Below, piece after piece: positions 1-9,109 of a stretch of 64,000 nucleotides of DNA. Each line of letters starts with the position of its first letter. Position 1 is the stretch's first letter. This DNA is from CAYHCE01 sp964355015 (lineage in GTDB: Bacteria > Cyanobacteriota > Cyanobacteriia > PCC-6307 > Cyanobiaceae): positions 95,962 to 159,961 of the forward strand of contig CAYHCE010000003.1 of the NCBI GenBank assembly GCA_964355015.1, written 5' to 3'. Position numbers and translations under genes: made by a program. The notes under the pieces were generated by a model, which saw only the letters and a list, made by a program, of their open reading frames with translations, was not told the DNA's origin and did no database searches.

Positions 1-50
1 CGGGCAGGCAGGGTGCTGGAGGCTGGCTGCGGAAGGGGATCAAGCTCGGC

Positions 51-3000
51 TCAACCGGTGTTGCGCATGCCGGCGGCGATACCGTTGATCGTGAGCAAGG
101 CACCACGCAGCAGCTCGCTGCGGCTGTAGGTGCGGCCATCGGGACTCTCGCCGCTGGCCTCGCTCATCGGCGGCTGCCGGTTCTGATCCCGCAGACGGCG
201 CAGCAGCGCAACCTGCAGGAAGCCCAGGGGCACGATCGTGCGGTTGCGCAGATCCACAGAGAGCTGCAGGGCCGGATCGCCATCCAGCAGGCGGGTGTGG
301 CCGGCGATCATAAGCACGAGATCGCGGGTGAGCACGAACTCGGCTGCGATCACCTCGAAGATCTGCTCGAAGGCCTCTCGGTGGGTCGGCCGCCCCAGGG
401 CCTGCACGTAGTGATGGGCCAGATCCAGATCCACCTTCGAGAGGGTCATCTCCACCTTGGAGATCAGCATCCGGAAGAACGGCCAGCGCTGGTAGAGCAG
501 CCGCAGCAACTCCATCTGGTCGGGGTCCTGCTCCAGCTCCTCCTGGAGGGCTGCGCCCACTCCGAACCAGCTGGGCAGCAGGAAGCGGCTCTGGGTCCAG
601 CCGAACACCCAGGGGATGGCCCGCAGGCTGGAGAGATCCTTGGCGCCGCTCTTGCGACGGGCCGGGCGACTGGAGATCTGCAGCTTGCTGATCTCCTCGA
701 TCGGGGTGACCTGCTGGAAGAACTCCACCAGATCGGGGTTGTCGTGCACCAGGCTGCGGTAGTGCTGGCGGGAGCGGGCGCCGAGACGCCCCATCAGTTC
801 GTTCCAGCTGGGGGTGTCGTCGACGCTCGTGCTCACCAGGCTGTTCTGCAGCACGGCGGTGGTCACGGTTTCCAGGTTGTAGAGAGCCAGTTCGGGCAGG
901 GAGTACTTCGAGGCCAGCACCTCGCCCTGTTCGGTGATCTTGATCCGGCCGTTCAGGGTGCCGCTGGGTTGGGCCAGGATCGCCTGGTAGGCCGGGCCAC
1001 CGCCCCGTCCCACCGAGCCACCGCGGCCATGGAAGATGCGCAGCGCCACGTCGTGCCGGCTGGCCAGGCGCTGCAGGGCGATCTGGGCCTTGTGGATTTC
1101 CCAGTTGCTCGAGAGGAAGCCCGAATCCTTGTTGCTGTCGGAATACCCCAGCATCACTTCCTGCAGGGGCTTGTCCGCTTCGCCGCTGCTGGCGAGAAGC
1201 TGAAGGTAGAAGGGTTCGCTGAAGAGCCGCTCCATCACCTCCGGCGCCCGCTGCAGGTCTTCGACGGTCTCGAACAGCGGCACCACCAGCAACTGGGTCT
1301 GCACCGCCTTCGGATCCACCAGACCGACCTCCTTGGCCAGCAGCATCACCTCCAGCAGATCGGATACCGTGTGCGCCATCGAAATGATGTAGCTGCGGCA
1401 GATGCGCGGCCCGAATTCCTGCTGCAACCGCTGCAGCATGCGGAAGACGTCGAAGGTCTCGCTTGTGGCGGCGGACCAGCCGGCGGTGGGCGGTAGCAGC
1501 GGACGCCGGGTCTGGAGTTCCTGCAGCAGCCAGACCACCCGCTGCTCTTCGCCCATTTCGCCGTAGGGGATGGGCAGCTGCAGGTAACGGGTGAGTTCGT
1601 CAAGGGCGTCGCTGTGTCGGGTGCTTTCCTGGCGGATGTCGAGGCTGGCCAGGCAGAAGGTGAAGATGTGCACCTGGCTGAGAAGTTTCTGCAGCGGCTC
1701 GCAGCTCAGACCCGTGGATTCAAGGCTGTCGCGCAGCAGTTCCAGGTCGGTGCGGAGCTCCCCGACCGTCGCGTAGTGCAGCTCCGGTGGGGCGGCGGCC
1801 ATCGGCCCGGTGCCGGTGGCGAGCACCGCGGCTCCGGCGCTGTCGCAGGGCGATTCCCAGCCGGCCTCGGCCAGCTGCTGGTTGCGCTGATGGGTGAGCT
1901 GCAGGCGCTCCACGATGTAGCTCAGCTTGAGCCGGTAGGGTTCGAGGCGGTAGCGGGCGGCCCGTTCCTCGTAGATCTCGGGGAAGCGCAGGCGGTCCAT
2001 CTCGAGTGATTCGAGCAGGGGAGCGCTCACCTGGCTCCACTGCATCGAGATGCTGAGCTGATCGCGCAGCTCCTGCACCGCCCCGATGTAGCGCTCGATC
2101 ATCAGCTGGCGCTGGTAGCAGGCGGTGCGCCAGGTGATGTCTGGGGTCACGGAGGGGTTGCCGTCCCGGTCGGCCCCGACCCAGGAGCCGAAGGTGCAGA
2201 AGGCGTCACGCGGTGGCTGCACGTCCGGGTAGCTGCAGCGCAGGGCGTTGTGAATGCGTTGCCGCAGCAGCGGCATGGCATCGAACAGCACCTGCTGGAA
2301 GTAGTGGAGGGCGTAGTCCACCTCGTCGAGCACCGACGGTTTGAACTGATGGAGTTCATCCGTGCGCCACCACAGGCGGATTTCCTCCTCCAGCTGCAGC
2401 CTCAGGCTGCGTTCGTCCTGCAGCTCGGCGGGGCTGTCCTGCTGCAGTCGGTGGATCAGGGCCGCCACCCGCCGCTGCTTGTGACGCACGGTGTGCCGCA
2501 CGATCTCGGTGGGGTGGGCCGTGAACACCAGGCGGATGTCCAGTTCCCGCAGCAGGTTCTCCAGCTGGCCGGGCGGCACGTTGAGGCCGCGCAAACGGGT
2601 GAACAGTTCGCGGAAGGTGGCTGGATCGGTCTGGCTGGCCAGGGGCGGCGCGAACGGATCGGGGGCGACGGGTGTGCTGCTTTCCTGCAGGCTGGCCAGA
2701 TAGCTGTCCTCCTCGATGTGCTGCTCGAGGATGTTGACCAGCTGGAAGTAGAGGGAGAAGGCCCGGGCGGCCCCGATCCCCTCGGACAGATCCATCTCCC
2801 GGATCAGCTGCACGATGGCGGCGGTGGTGTCTGTTTCCTGGTGGCTCTCGTCGCAGGGATCGCTCAGCTGCTTGAGCCGCAGCAGCCGCTCGGCCTGCTC
2901 GGGTGGGCATTCGCTGCGCAGCACCGTCTGCCAGAGGTCCTCCACCAGCTCCAGCCGTTCGCCCAGCAACCGGGTGACGCGGGGGGCGGGTGCGGCCTGA

Positions 3001-3092
3001 GGGATCTGGGGAGTGTCGTCCAGGACGGCTGGGGTGGCGGGCAGGGGCTGCCGCATGGGGGCCGGCACAGGAGAGGAAGCACCCATGATCAT
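51..3092 (-). CDS. ppc: Phosphoenolpyruvate carboxylase
   Basis: Carboxylates phosphoenolpyruvate with bicarbonate to oxaloacetate, the main anaplerotic reaction in cyanobacteria; cytoplasmic. The 1013-residue product has the family signatures: VFTAHPTE with the catalytic His near residue 193, GYSDSNKDSG near 650, FHGRGGSVGRGGG near 685, a SSRPARR segment, and the C-terminal RNTG that ends nearly all members. Length is normal for cyanobacterial PEPC. The ATG at 3092 was chosen because it overlaps the gshA stop as ATGA, the usual sign of translational coupling; the frame stays open further upstream only inside gshA. Last gene of a trpE-gshA-ppc run. Identification is very secure; the exact start (3092 or 3086) is inferred. 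Confidence 0.97.
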   Translation of the reverse strand: MIMGASSPVPAPMRQPLPATPAVLDDTPQIPQAAPAPRVTRLLGERLELVEDLWQTVLRSECPPEQAERLLRLKQLSDPCDESHQETDTTAAIVQLIREMDLSEGIGAARAFSLYFQLVNILEQHIEEDSYLASLQESSTPVAPDPFAPPLASQTDPATFRELFTRLRGLNVPPGQLENLLRELDIRLVFTAHPTEIVRHTVRHKQRRVAALIHRLQQDSPAELQDERSLRLQLEEEIRLWWRTDELHQFKPSVLDEVDYALHYFQQVLFDAMPLLRQRIHNALRCSYPDVQPPRDAFCTFGSWVGADRDGNPSVTPDITWRTACYQRQLMIERYIGAVQELRDQLSISMQWSQVSAPLLESLEMDRLRFPEIYEERAARYRLEPYRLKLSYIVERLQLTHQRNQQLAEAGWESPCDSAGAAVLATGTGPMAAAPPELHYATVGELRTDLELLRDSLESTGLSCEPLQKLLSQVHIFTFCLASLDIRQESTRHSDALDELTRYLQLPIPYGEMGEEQRVVWLLQELQTRRPLLPPTAGWSAATSETFDVFRMLQRLQQEFGPRICRSYIISMAHTVSDLLEVMLLAKEVGLVDPKAVQTQLLVVPLFETVEDLQRAPEVMERLFSEPFYLQLLASSGEADKPLQEVMLGYSDSNKDSGFLSSNWEIHKAQIALQRLASRHDVALRIFHGRGGSVGRGGGPAYQAILAQPSGTLNGRIKITEQGEVLASKYSLPELALYNLETVTTAVLQNSLVSTSVDDTPSWNELMGRLGARSRQHYRSLVHDNPDLVEFFQQVTPIEEISKLQISSRPARRKSGAKDLSSLRAIPWVFGWTQSRFLLPSWFGVGAALQEELEQDPDQMELLRLLYQRWPFFRMLISKVEMTLSKVDLDLAHHYVQALGRPTHREAFEQIFEVIAAEFVLTRDLVLMIAGHTRLLDGDPALQLSVDLRNRTIVPLGFLQVALLRRLRDQNRQPPMSEASGESPDGRTYSRSELLRGALLTINGIAAGMRNTG

Positions 3093-4243
3093 CCCAAAGG
3101 GTCCGCGGTTGCTGTGTTGAGCGGTGCCGGATCCCCTTCGCTTCGCTGCATCGCCGCGGTCTCGTCCGCCAGGATCGTGGGGATGGGGGTTCCCCGGGAG
3201 AGTCGCTCCAGCCAGCGCATGGCCTGGTTGCCCTGCTCCAGAACCCCCGCCAGCGGCTGCAGCCAGGCGCCGATCCCCAGCCGTTCCGCCAGCTCGTTGA
3301 GGCTTTCCAGTTCGCGCCACAGCCAGCGGCGGGCCTCGATCTCCTCTCCGGTCCGCCAGTCATGCAGGGTGGCCTCCAGGCTGCGGCGGGCGGCAGCGCG
3401 ATCGTTGCGGTCGGCCAGCTCGGCGAGCTGCTGGGGTGCCAGCCGGCTGGCCCGCAGGGGGTCATGGGCTCCGGGGTCCTCCAGCAGCTGCAGCAGCCGC
3501 AGCTCGGCGAAGGCGGTCAACGCCAGCAGCAGCCGCGGATCGCTGATCAGATCGCAGATGCGGATCTCCAGCCGGTTGAGATCGTGGGGGCGCCCCTCGC
3601 CGTTGGGGCGCACCGAGGTCCAGAGGTGACGCACGTTCCGCATCGTGCCGGCCGCCAGCTGCTCCTCCATCCAGTCGATGTAGTGCCGGTGATCGAGAAA
3701 CAGGGGTACCCGCTGCGGAGTGAGCGGGAACTGGAGCCAGCGCTGGGAATGGGCGCCGGTGGGGGCCCCGTCCAGGAAGGGCGAACTGGCGCTCAGGGCC
3801 AGCAGCAGGGCCGCCTCGCAGCGGAACAGCCGGCAGCCGGCGAACAGGAGCTCCATCGCCGTGAGCCCCAGGTTGATGTGCACGCTGGCGGTGACGACGC
3901 GGGTGCCGTAGGTGGCCTCGATGTAGTCGTGGTACGGATTGGCCGGATCCGAGCGCTCGAAGCGGTGGCTGTCCCCCAGGCTCAGGGTGCTGCCCGGCAG
4001 CAGGGTCAGTCCCCGCCCTGCCAGCCAGCGGCGCAGGCGTCGGCGCGGTTCCAGCAGCAGCTCGAGTTGGCGGCCGTAGTCGGCGTCGGGCGGGGTGATG
4101 TACTCGAGGTTGCGGTGATCCGGTTCGGTGACGAAGCCCTCCAGGGCTGCCGCCGCCTGCTCGGCCACGCCCACCACCGTGCCGTCAGGCCGGCCGGTGA
4201 ACAGTTCCACCTCGAATCCTTTCAGGAGCAGCTCCGTTTTCAC
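3089..4243 (-). CDS. gshA: Glutamate--cysteine ligase, cyanobacterial type
   Basis: First enzyme of glutathione synthesis, joining glutamate and cysteine with ATP. The 384-residue protein begins MKTELLLKGFEVELFTG and carries the conserved block PDHRNLEYITPP near residues 40-52, a TLSLGDSHRFERSDP segment near 85-100, and HDYIEATYGTRVVTASVHIN around 104-123, characteristic of the cyanobacterial GCS family, which differs from the E. coli enzyme. It overlaps trpE upstream and ppc downstream by 4 nt each, so the three are probably co-translated. Nothing in the sequence shows specific regulation. The family call is from recalled cyanobacterial homologues and is secure. Confidence 0.93.
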   Translation of the reverse strand: MKTELLLKGFEVELFTGRPDGTVVGVAEQAAAALEGFVTEPDHRNLEYITPPDADYGRQLELLLEPRRRLRRWLAGRGLTLLPGSTLSLGDSHRFERSDPANPYHDYIEATYGTRVVTASVHINLGLTAMELLFAGCRLFRCEAALLLALSASSPFLDGAPTGAHSQRWLQFPLTPQRVPLFLDHRHYIDWMEEQLAAGTMRNVRHLWTSVRPNGEGRPHDLNRLEIRICDLISDPRLLLALTAFAELRLLQLLEDPGAHDPLRASRLAPQQLAELADRNDRAAARRSLEATLHDWRTGEEIEARRWLWRELESLNELAERLGIGAWLQPLAGVLEQGNQAMRWLERLSRGTPIPTILADETAAMQRSEGDPAPLNTATADPLG

Positions 4244-5763
4244 GCCTGACTCCCCTGCAGGCAGGCCAGGGCCTTGAGCAGACCACGGGCCTTGTTGAGG
4301 GTCTCCTCGAACTCCGCCGCCGGCTGCGAATCGGCCACCAGCCCCGCGCCGGCCTGCACCTGCACCCGCCAGGCGCCTTCCCCATCGGGGAGCACCACCA
4401 TGGTGCGGATGGTGATCGCGGTGTTGAGGGCGCCGCCCAGGTCCACGGCGCCGTACACACCCGAGTAGGGGCCGCGGGCATCGGGTTCGAGCGCGTGGAT
4501 CAGCTGCATCGCCCGGATCTTCGGGGCACCGCTGACCGTTCCGGCGGGGAAGGAGGCCATCAGCAGATCCCAGATGTCGTAGGCCGGGTCGAGCATCCCC
4601 TCCACCTGGCTGACGATGTGCATGACGTGGGAGTAGCGCTCGATCACCATCAGCTCGGTGACGGCGACGCTGCCCGGCTGACAGACACGGCCCAGGTCGT
4701 TGCGGCCCAGATCCACCAGCATCACGTGCTCCGCCCTCTCCTTCGGATCGGCCAGCAGTTCCCGCTCCAGGGCCCGGTCCTCGGCCTCGCTGTCCCCGCG
4801 AGGCCTGGTGCCGGCGATCGGGCGCAGCGAGGCCCGCACGCCACCCTCCACCGGCTCGGCCTTCACCATCACCTCGGGGCTGGAGCCGATCAGGTACCAG
4901 CCGCCGAAGTTGAAGAACGCCATGTAGGGCGAGGGGTTCACCATCCGCAGGCTGCGGTAGAGCTCGAACGGGTCGCGCTGGATCCGCGTCTCCAGCCGCT
5001 GGCTCAGCACCAGCTGGAACACGTCGCCGGCCGCGATGTGCTCACGGGCCGCATCCACGGCCGCCTCGAAGTCGGCCCGGCTGCGGTTGCTGGTGGTGGG
5101 CAGTTCCCCGCTGGGCTCAGCCTCCCATCGCAGGGGTGCGACACCCGCAGGCAGCGGGCCGTGCATGCGCTCCTCCAGAGCACGGATCCGGCCTGAGGCC
5201 TCGGCGTAGGCCAGCATCGGATCGGCGCCGCCGCTGAGGTCGGCATAGGCCACGGCGGTGATCTGCCGCTTCACCTGGTCGAAGACCAGCAGGCTGTCGG
5301 CCAGCATCCAGCAGCCCTCAGGCGGCCCGGCGGGATCGTTGGGATGGACCGGCACGCTGGGTTCGATCCAGCGGATCAGCTCATAGCCCCAGAAGCCGAA
5401 CAGCTGCCCCACCGGGGGCAGGCCCGGAATCGGTGCGCTGTGCGTGTCCGCCAGGCAGTGGCGCAGCAGAGCGAAGGGATTGCCGCTGTGCTGCTGGCGA
5501 CGGCCGTCGCGCCAGCACTGCTCGGAGCGATCGCCCCGCACGGTGAGGGTCCAGAGCGGGTCGGTGGCCACGAAGCTCCAGCGGCCCAGCCGCTCTCCCC
5601 CCTCCACCGACTCGAGCAGGACGCCATGGTCGCTGGAGGCCCCCACCTTCAGCCAGGTGGTGAGGGGCGTCTCCAGATCGGCAGGCCAGCGCTTCCAGAG
5701 GGGAATGAAGGTGCTGCCGGCCGCCACCTGAGCGAGGAAAGCGTCGCGATCGGGGAAGGGCAT
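4240..5763 (-). CDS. trpE: Anthranilate synthase component I
   Basis: Converts chorismate to anthranilate (with the TrpG glutaminase subunit), the committed step of tryptophan synthesis. The 507-residue product has an N-terminal regulatory domain (WKRWPADLETPLTTWLK near residue 22) and a C-terminal chorismate-binding domain with IGSSPEVMVK, GRNDLGRVCQPGSV and GTVSGAPKIRAMQLI. The ATG at 5763 (MPFPDRDAF) is preferred over an in-frame upstream start at 5796, because the latter lies inside the psaD terminator hairpin. The stop overlaps the gshA start by 4 nt. No trpG is visible nearby. A leader peptide or TRAP-type attenuator was looked for and not seen. Confidence 0.95.
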   Translation of the reverse strand: MPFPDRDAFLAQVAAGSTFIPLWKRWPADLETPLTTWLKVGASSDHGVLLESVEGGERLGRWSFVATDPLWTLTVRGDRSEQCWRDGRRQQHSGNPFALLRHCLADTHSAPIPGLPPVGQLFGFWGYELIRWIEPSVPVHPNDPAGPPEGCWMLADSLLVFDQVKRQITAVAYADLSGGADPMLAYAEASGRIRALEERMHGPLPAGVAPLRWEAEPSGELPTTSNRSRADFEAAVDAAREHIAAGDVFQLVLSQRLETRIQRDPFELYRSLRMVNPSPYMAFFNFGGWYLIGSSPEVMVKAEPVEGGVRASLRPIAGTRPRGDSEAEDRALERELLADPKERAEHVMLVDLGRNDLGRVCQPGSVAVTELMVIERYSHVMHIVSQVEGMLDPAYDIWDLLMASFPAGTVSGAPKIRAMQLIHALEPDARGPYSGVYGAVDLGGALNTAITIRTMVVLPDGEGAWRVQVQAGAGLVADSQPAAEFEETLNKARGLLKALACLQGSQA

Positions 5764-5780
5764 CACGGCAACCGGCAGGC

Positions 5781-5806
5781 AAAAAAAACGGGGCACCCGG
5801 CCCCGC
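5781..5806 (-). terminator. Rho-independent terminator of psaD
   Basis: On the minus strand a 6-bp stem CGGGGC/GCCCCG with a CGGGT loop is followed by eight T residues (plus-strand A run at 5781-5788). It lies between the psaD stop and the trpE start, so it should end psaD transcription and separate that highly expressed gene from the trpE run. Confidence 0.85.
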
Positions 5807-5884
5807 CTTTATAGAGGTTGGAGTTCCGGGTTCCCGTTGCGCTGGAAGGCCGGACCTCTTGGTGGTGAGAAAGAAGCGGTCGAC

Positions 5885-6316
5885 TCAGGAGCCGAAGGGG
5901 GTGCGGCCGGAGAACTTCAGGCTGGAAGGCTCGGGATTCTCACCGATGCGGCGAGGGTTGTGCCCCACGATCGGACGACCTTCGTTCACCTTTTCGGGGA
6001 AGACGCCATCGGCTGGGTGCAGATACTCGGTGTCACCGCCGGGGAAGATCCTGTAGATCTTGTAATCCTCGATGCGGGGCTTGAACTTCGTGCGCAGCTG
6101 GGTGCCGAGGGCCAGGCACTGCTCCTTGCGGGCGAAATACATGAGGTTCTCGCCGGCGTTCATCTCGGCGGCCCCCCCGGTGGGCAGCTCAAAGGCCTGG
6201 GCCTTGCCACTGGTCCAGGTGATGGCGTATTTCTCTTCGGTTTCAGCGGAGTTGAGCAGACCGCCCGTGCTGCCGATGTACTTGGGAAGTTGACCGCTCA
6301 GCGCCGTTGCTGTCAT
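5885..6316 (-). CDS. psaD: Photosystem I subunit II, ferredoxin-docking protein
   Basis: Peripheral stromal-side subunit of photosystem I that docks ferredoxin and stabilises PsaC. The 143-residue length is typical. Visible signatures are the MTATALSGQLPKYIGSTGG start, EKYAITWTSGK near 30-40, MNAGENLMYFARKEQCLAL near 52-70, and a basic C-terminal half with YKIYRIFPGG, EKVNEGRPIVGHNPR and IGENPEP. The start at 6316 was chosen from this conserved N-terminus; the frame extends 17 codons further with no family resemblance. Monocistronic: its own terminator follows, and the 116-bp gap upstream must contain the promoter. Confidence 0.97.
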   Translation of the reverse strand: MTATALSGQLPKYIGSTGGLLNSAETEEKYAITWTSGKAQAFELPTGGAAEMNAGENLMYFARKEQCLALGTQLRTKFKPRIEDYKIYRIFPGGDTEYLHPADGVFPEKVNEGRPIVGHNPRRIGENPEPSSLKFSGRTPFGS

Positions 6317-6432
6317 GGCTGTTGGGGGAGGGGAGTCGGCGGATCCATCGCTGGATCGGCGGACCATTTCGGCAGGAAGCTAGCACCGTGATTCGGGAGT
6401 GGTTCGAGGCTCCGCTGCTCTCGTCACACCCG

Positions 6433-7836
6433 TCAACAAATGCCGTCGCCGTCGGTGTCGCCGTCGGGCTGGCTGGCCCCGGCCACGGGGAAGAACACGG
6501 TGAGGCCGCTGCCGGAGCGTTCGGTGAGGCGGCCCCCCAGGCTGTGGAACAGGCGCTGGGTGGCCTGGCGGCTCAGCTGCAGGCTGCCGGTGAGCGGATT
6601 CCAGCTCAGCACCGGGCCTACGGCAGCCGCCTCCGCTGCGGCCCCACTCGCCCGCTCGCCGCAGCCGGCCGGCGGATCGACGCAGCTCAGCTGCAGTTTC
6701 AGGCGAGAACCGGCCGGCTGCAGCCGGATCCGCACCGTGCTGCCGGCTGGCAGGCTGCGGGTGAACCGGTCGATCAGGCCCCCGAGCATGGTTTCGAGCC
6801 GGTTCGGGTCGCTCAGCACGGGGGGCAGCTGGGTGGCGATCTCCAGCCGCAGGCCCAGGCCGCGGCGGTCCAGCTGACGCTGCCAGAGATCCTCGAACTG
6901 CAGCAGCAGCCGGGCCAGGTCCGTGCGCGCCAGGGTCTGGCGTGGGCGCGGTTGCCGTTGCAGCTCGGCGGCATGGAAGATCAGTCCGAAGCGGTCGATC
7001 TGTTCACTGCACTCGCTGTCGATCTGCTCCAGCCGCTGTCGAACCACCGACGGCAGATCGGCCCGCCGCAGCAGGGAACGGATCAGGGTGCGGATCGTGG
7101 ACAGCGGCGTGCGCACCTCGTGGGTGAGAGCTTCCAGCAGGGCCAGTTCGCTGCTGCTCTCCTGCCGGGCGTCGCTGCCGCTGTGGACCAGCGGTTGCAG
7201 GGTGAGGCTCGGTGCCATCGCGGCCAGCCGTTCCCCCAGCCGGGGCCAGAAGATCAGCGCCGTGCGCTCCTCGCTGCGCAGGGGACCGAGGGTCTGCAGG
7301 GCCCGGCGCAGACGCTGGGCCGCCTCCGGCGCGGTGGACTGCAGCCGCTCGTCCACCAGCCGCAGGGCATCGGAGAGGGTGGGGGGATCGAAGCGCACCA
7401 CCAGCCGGCGCTGCTGGGGGGGTCCCTCCAGAGCCATGGCGAGCTGCAGCCGCGGCGTGATCAGCAGCAGCAGCGGGTCGGTGCCGTCCTCCGCTTCGAG
7501 CGGCAGGCGCTCGAAGTCCGCCGGGCCTGCCGCGGCCGGCGACCCGGCCTGTGCCTCGATGCCGGGCAGCAGCGGAGCGGCGGGCTGCTGCAACAGGGTG
7601 CCGATCTCCGGCGGTGCCCAGACCAGACCCTGGAGGTTCTCCAGCAGGGTGGGCTCGTACAGCGCGGGCAGCGGGGAGGCCAGCCACACCCCCCGCAGCG
7701 GCTGGAGCGGTGGCAGGAGATCCTCCTGGAGGGTGGCAAGAGCCGCCCACCACTGGCGTCGCACGCTGTCCTCGTCTCCCCGGCCAGGGGGCACGTCCTC
7801 GGCCAGTCGCCGGCGCAGGACGGCCAGGCTCACCAT
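6433..7836 (-). CDS. Histidine-kinase-like protein with degenerate ATPase domain
   Basis: A 467-residue soluble protein with no membrane segment. Residues about 1-230 resemble no domain I know. The dimerisation/phosphoacceptor region follows with an intact H-box (LTHEVRTPLSTIRT, near residue 245). The ATP-binding half is recognisable (SDPNRLETMLGGLIDRFTR, then SRQATQRLFHSLGGRL and a final GSGLTVFFPV), but the N-box Asn residues are missing and no DxGxG G1-box can be found. It may therefore be a phosphoacceptor or partner rather than an active kinase. The start overlaps the rodA stop by 7 nt, so it is probably co-expressed with rodA. No response regulator is adjacent. Confidence 0.8.
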   Translation of the reverse strand: MVSLAVLRRRLAEDVPPGRGDEDSVRRQWWAALATLQEDLLPPLQPLRGVWLASPLPALYEPTLLENLQGLVWAPPEIGTLLQQPAAPLLPGIEAQAGSPAAAGPADFERLPLEAEDGTDPLLLLITPRLQLAMALEGPPQQRRLVVRFDPPTLSDALRLVDERLQSTAPEAAQRLRRALQTLGPLRSEERTALIFWPRLGERLAAMAPSLTLQPLVHSGSDARQESSSELALLEALTHEVRTPLSTIRTLIRSLLRRADLPSVVRQRLEQIDSECSEQIDRFGLIFHAAELQRQPRPRQTLARTDLARLLLQFEDLWQRQLDRRGLGLRLEIATQLPPVLSDPNRLETMLGGLIDRFTRSLPAGSTVRIRLQPAGSRLKLQLSCVDPPAGCGERASGAAAEAAAVGPVLSWNPLTGSLQLSRQATQRLFHSLGGRLTERSGSGLTVFFPVAGASQPDGDTDGDGIC

Positions 7837-9104
7837 CGGCGCTGGGCGGACCTCCCCCGCCGGGCCACCGAGGCGCACAGCCCCAGGGAGATGAAGTTCA
7901 CCAGCATGGCCGAGCGCCCGTAACTCAGCCAGGGCAGGGGGATGCCGGTGATCGGACCGAGGCCGATGGTCATGTTGATGTTCACCACGACCTGGAACAT
8001 CAGCATCGCGCCAATGCCCACCACCACCAGGGATTCGTAGTCGCTGCGGGCCCGCCCCGCCACCTGCAGCAGCCGCCACATCAGCACCACGAAACCGATG
8101 ACGACGAGCATCGAACCGATGAAGCCCGTTTCCTCGCCCAGGGCGCTGAAGATGAAATCGGTGTGCTGCTCCGGGATGAAGCGCAGCAGGGTGAGATGGC
8201 CCTGCATCAGGCCCGTGCCCCACAGTCCTCCCGAGCCGATCCCCACCGTGCTCTGCAGCAGGTGGTAGCCGCCGCCCAGAGGATCCTGGGAAGGATCCAG
8301 GAACATGGTGAGCCGGGCGCGCTGGTGGGCCTTGAGAACGTGGGCCCAGAGCCAGGGCGTGCCCACGGCGAACAGCCCCTGCACCGCCAGGACCACCGCC
8401 AGGGCCACCGCCTTCCAGGGCAGGGAGCGCCAGGCCACCAGCCCCATCAGCGGGATCCATGCCAGCAGAACCCAGGGAACGGTGCCCGCCAGGATGGCGG
8501 TCAGCAGGGGCGAGAGCAGCAGCAGCACCCAGCTAGCCGGCATCCCCGACCAGAACAGCATCACCAGCAGCACGGCAGCGAACACCAGCGAGGTGCCGAG
8601 GTCGGGCTGCACGAACACCAGCAGCCAGGGCACGCTCACCATCGCCACCGGCCGCACCAGATCCACGGGCCGCTCGATGGGATGCCGTGACAGCACGCCG
8701 GCCAGCAGCAGAATCATCGCCACCTTGGCGAACTCGGAGGGCTGCACGTTGAAGCCGCCGATGTCGATCCAGCTCTGGGCCCCGAGGGCACTCTTCCCGA
8801 TGATCCTCACGGCGATCAGGCTGGCCACCATCCCTGCGTAGAGGAGCCACTGGAAACGGGCCAGCCGTTCCAGCGACAGGCGGGCCAGGAGAAGGGCGAT
8901 GACCATGCCCACCGCCGCCGCGATCCAGTGCTGGTACCAGACGGCGTAACGGGCCTGGCGCTGGGTGCTGGCGATCAGGATGCCGGCGAGGCACACCATC
9001 GCCAGCGGGATACCCCACAGCACCAGATCCACGTCCTGGAGCAGGTGACGCCGGGCCGGACGCTGGCCGGAGAACATGCCGCGCCGCCCGCCCAGCAAGG
9101 CCAT
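7830..9104 (-). CDS. rodA: Rod-shape determining SEDS glycosyltransferase
   Basis: SEDS-family peptidoglycan glycosyltransferase that polymerises lipid II with a partner class B PBP during lateral wall growth. The 424-residue protein is almost entirely hydrophobic with about ten membrane segments. Family blocks include WIDIGGFNVQPSEFAK near residue 115, FVQPDLGTSLVF near 162, the large-loop VGIGSGGLWGTGLMQG near 290, PEQHTDFIFSALGEETGF near 313, and the C-terminal GIPLPWLSYGRSAM. It could in principle be FtsW, but cyanobacterial FtsW is usually shorter and lies near murG/murC. It follows mrp by 5 nt and overlaps the histidine-kinase-like gene. Confidence 0.9.
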   Translation of the reverse strand: MALLGGRRGMFSGQRPARRHLLQDVDLVLWGIPLAMVCLAGILIASTQRQARYAVWYQHWIAAAVGMVIALLLARLSLERLARFQWLLYAGMVASLIAVRIIGKSALGAQSWIDIGGFNVQPSEFAKVAMILLLAGVLSRHPIERPVDLVRPVAMVSVPWLLVFVQPDLGTSLVFAAVLLVMLFWSGMPASWVLLLLSPLLTAILAGTVPWVLLAWIPLMGLVAWRSLPWKAVALAVVLAVQGLFAVGTPWLWAHVLKAHQRARLTMFLDPSQDPLGGGYHLLQSTVGIGSGGLWGTGLMQGHLTLLRFIPEQHTDFIFSALGEETGFIGSMLVVIGFVVLMWRLLQVAGRARSDYESLVVVGIGAMLMFQVVVNINMTIGLGPITGIPLPWLSYGRSAMLVNFISLGLCASVARRGRSAQRRW

Positions 9105-9109
9105 GGCGA

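Noticed and set aside
2250..3629. A 459-codon open frame antisense to ppc and gshA
   Set aside because: It lies wholly opposite two well-identified genes, and its His/Gln/Leu-rich translation is what antisense G+C-rich coding DNA gives.
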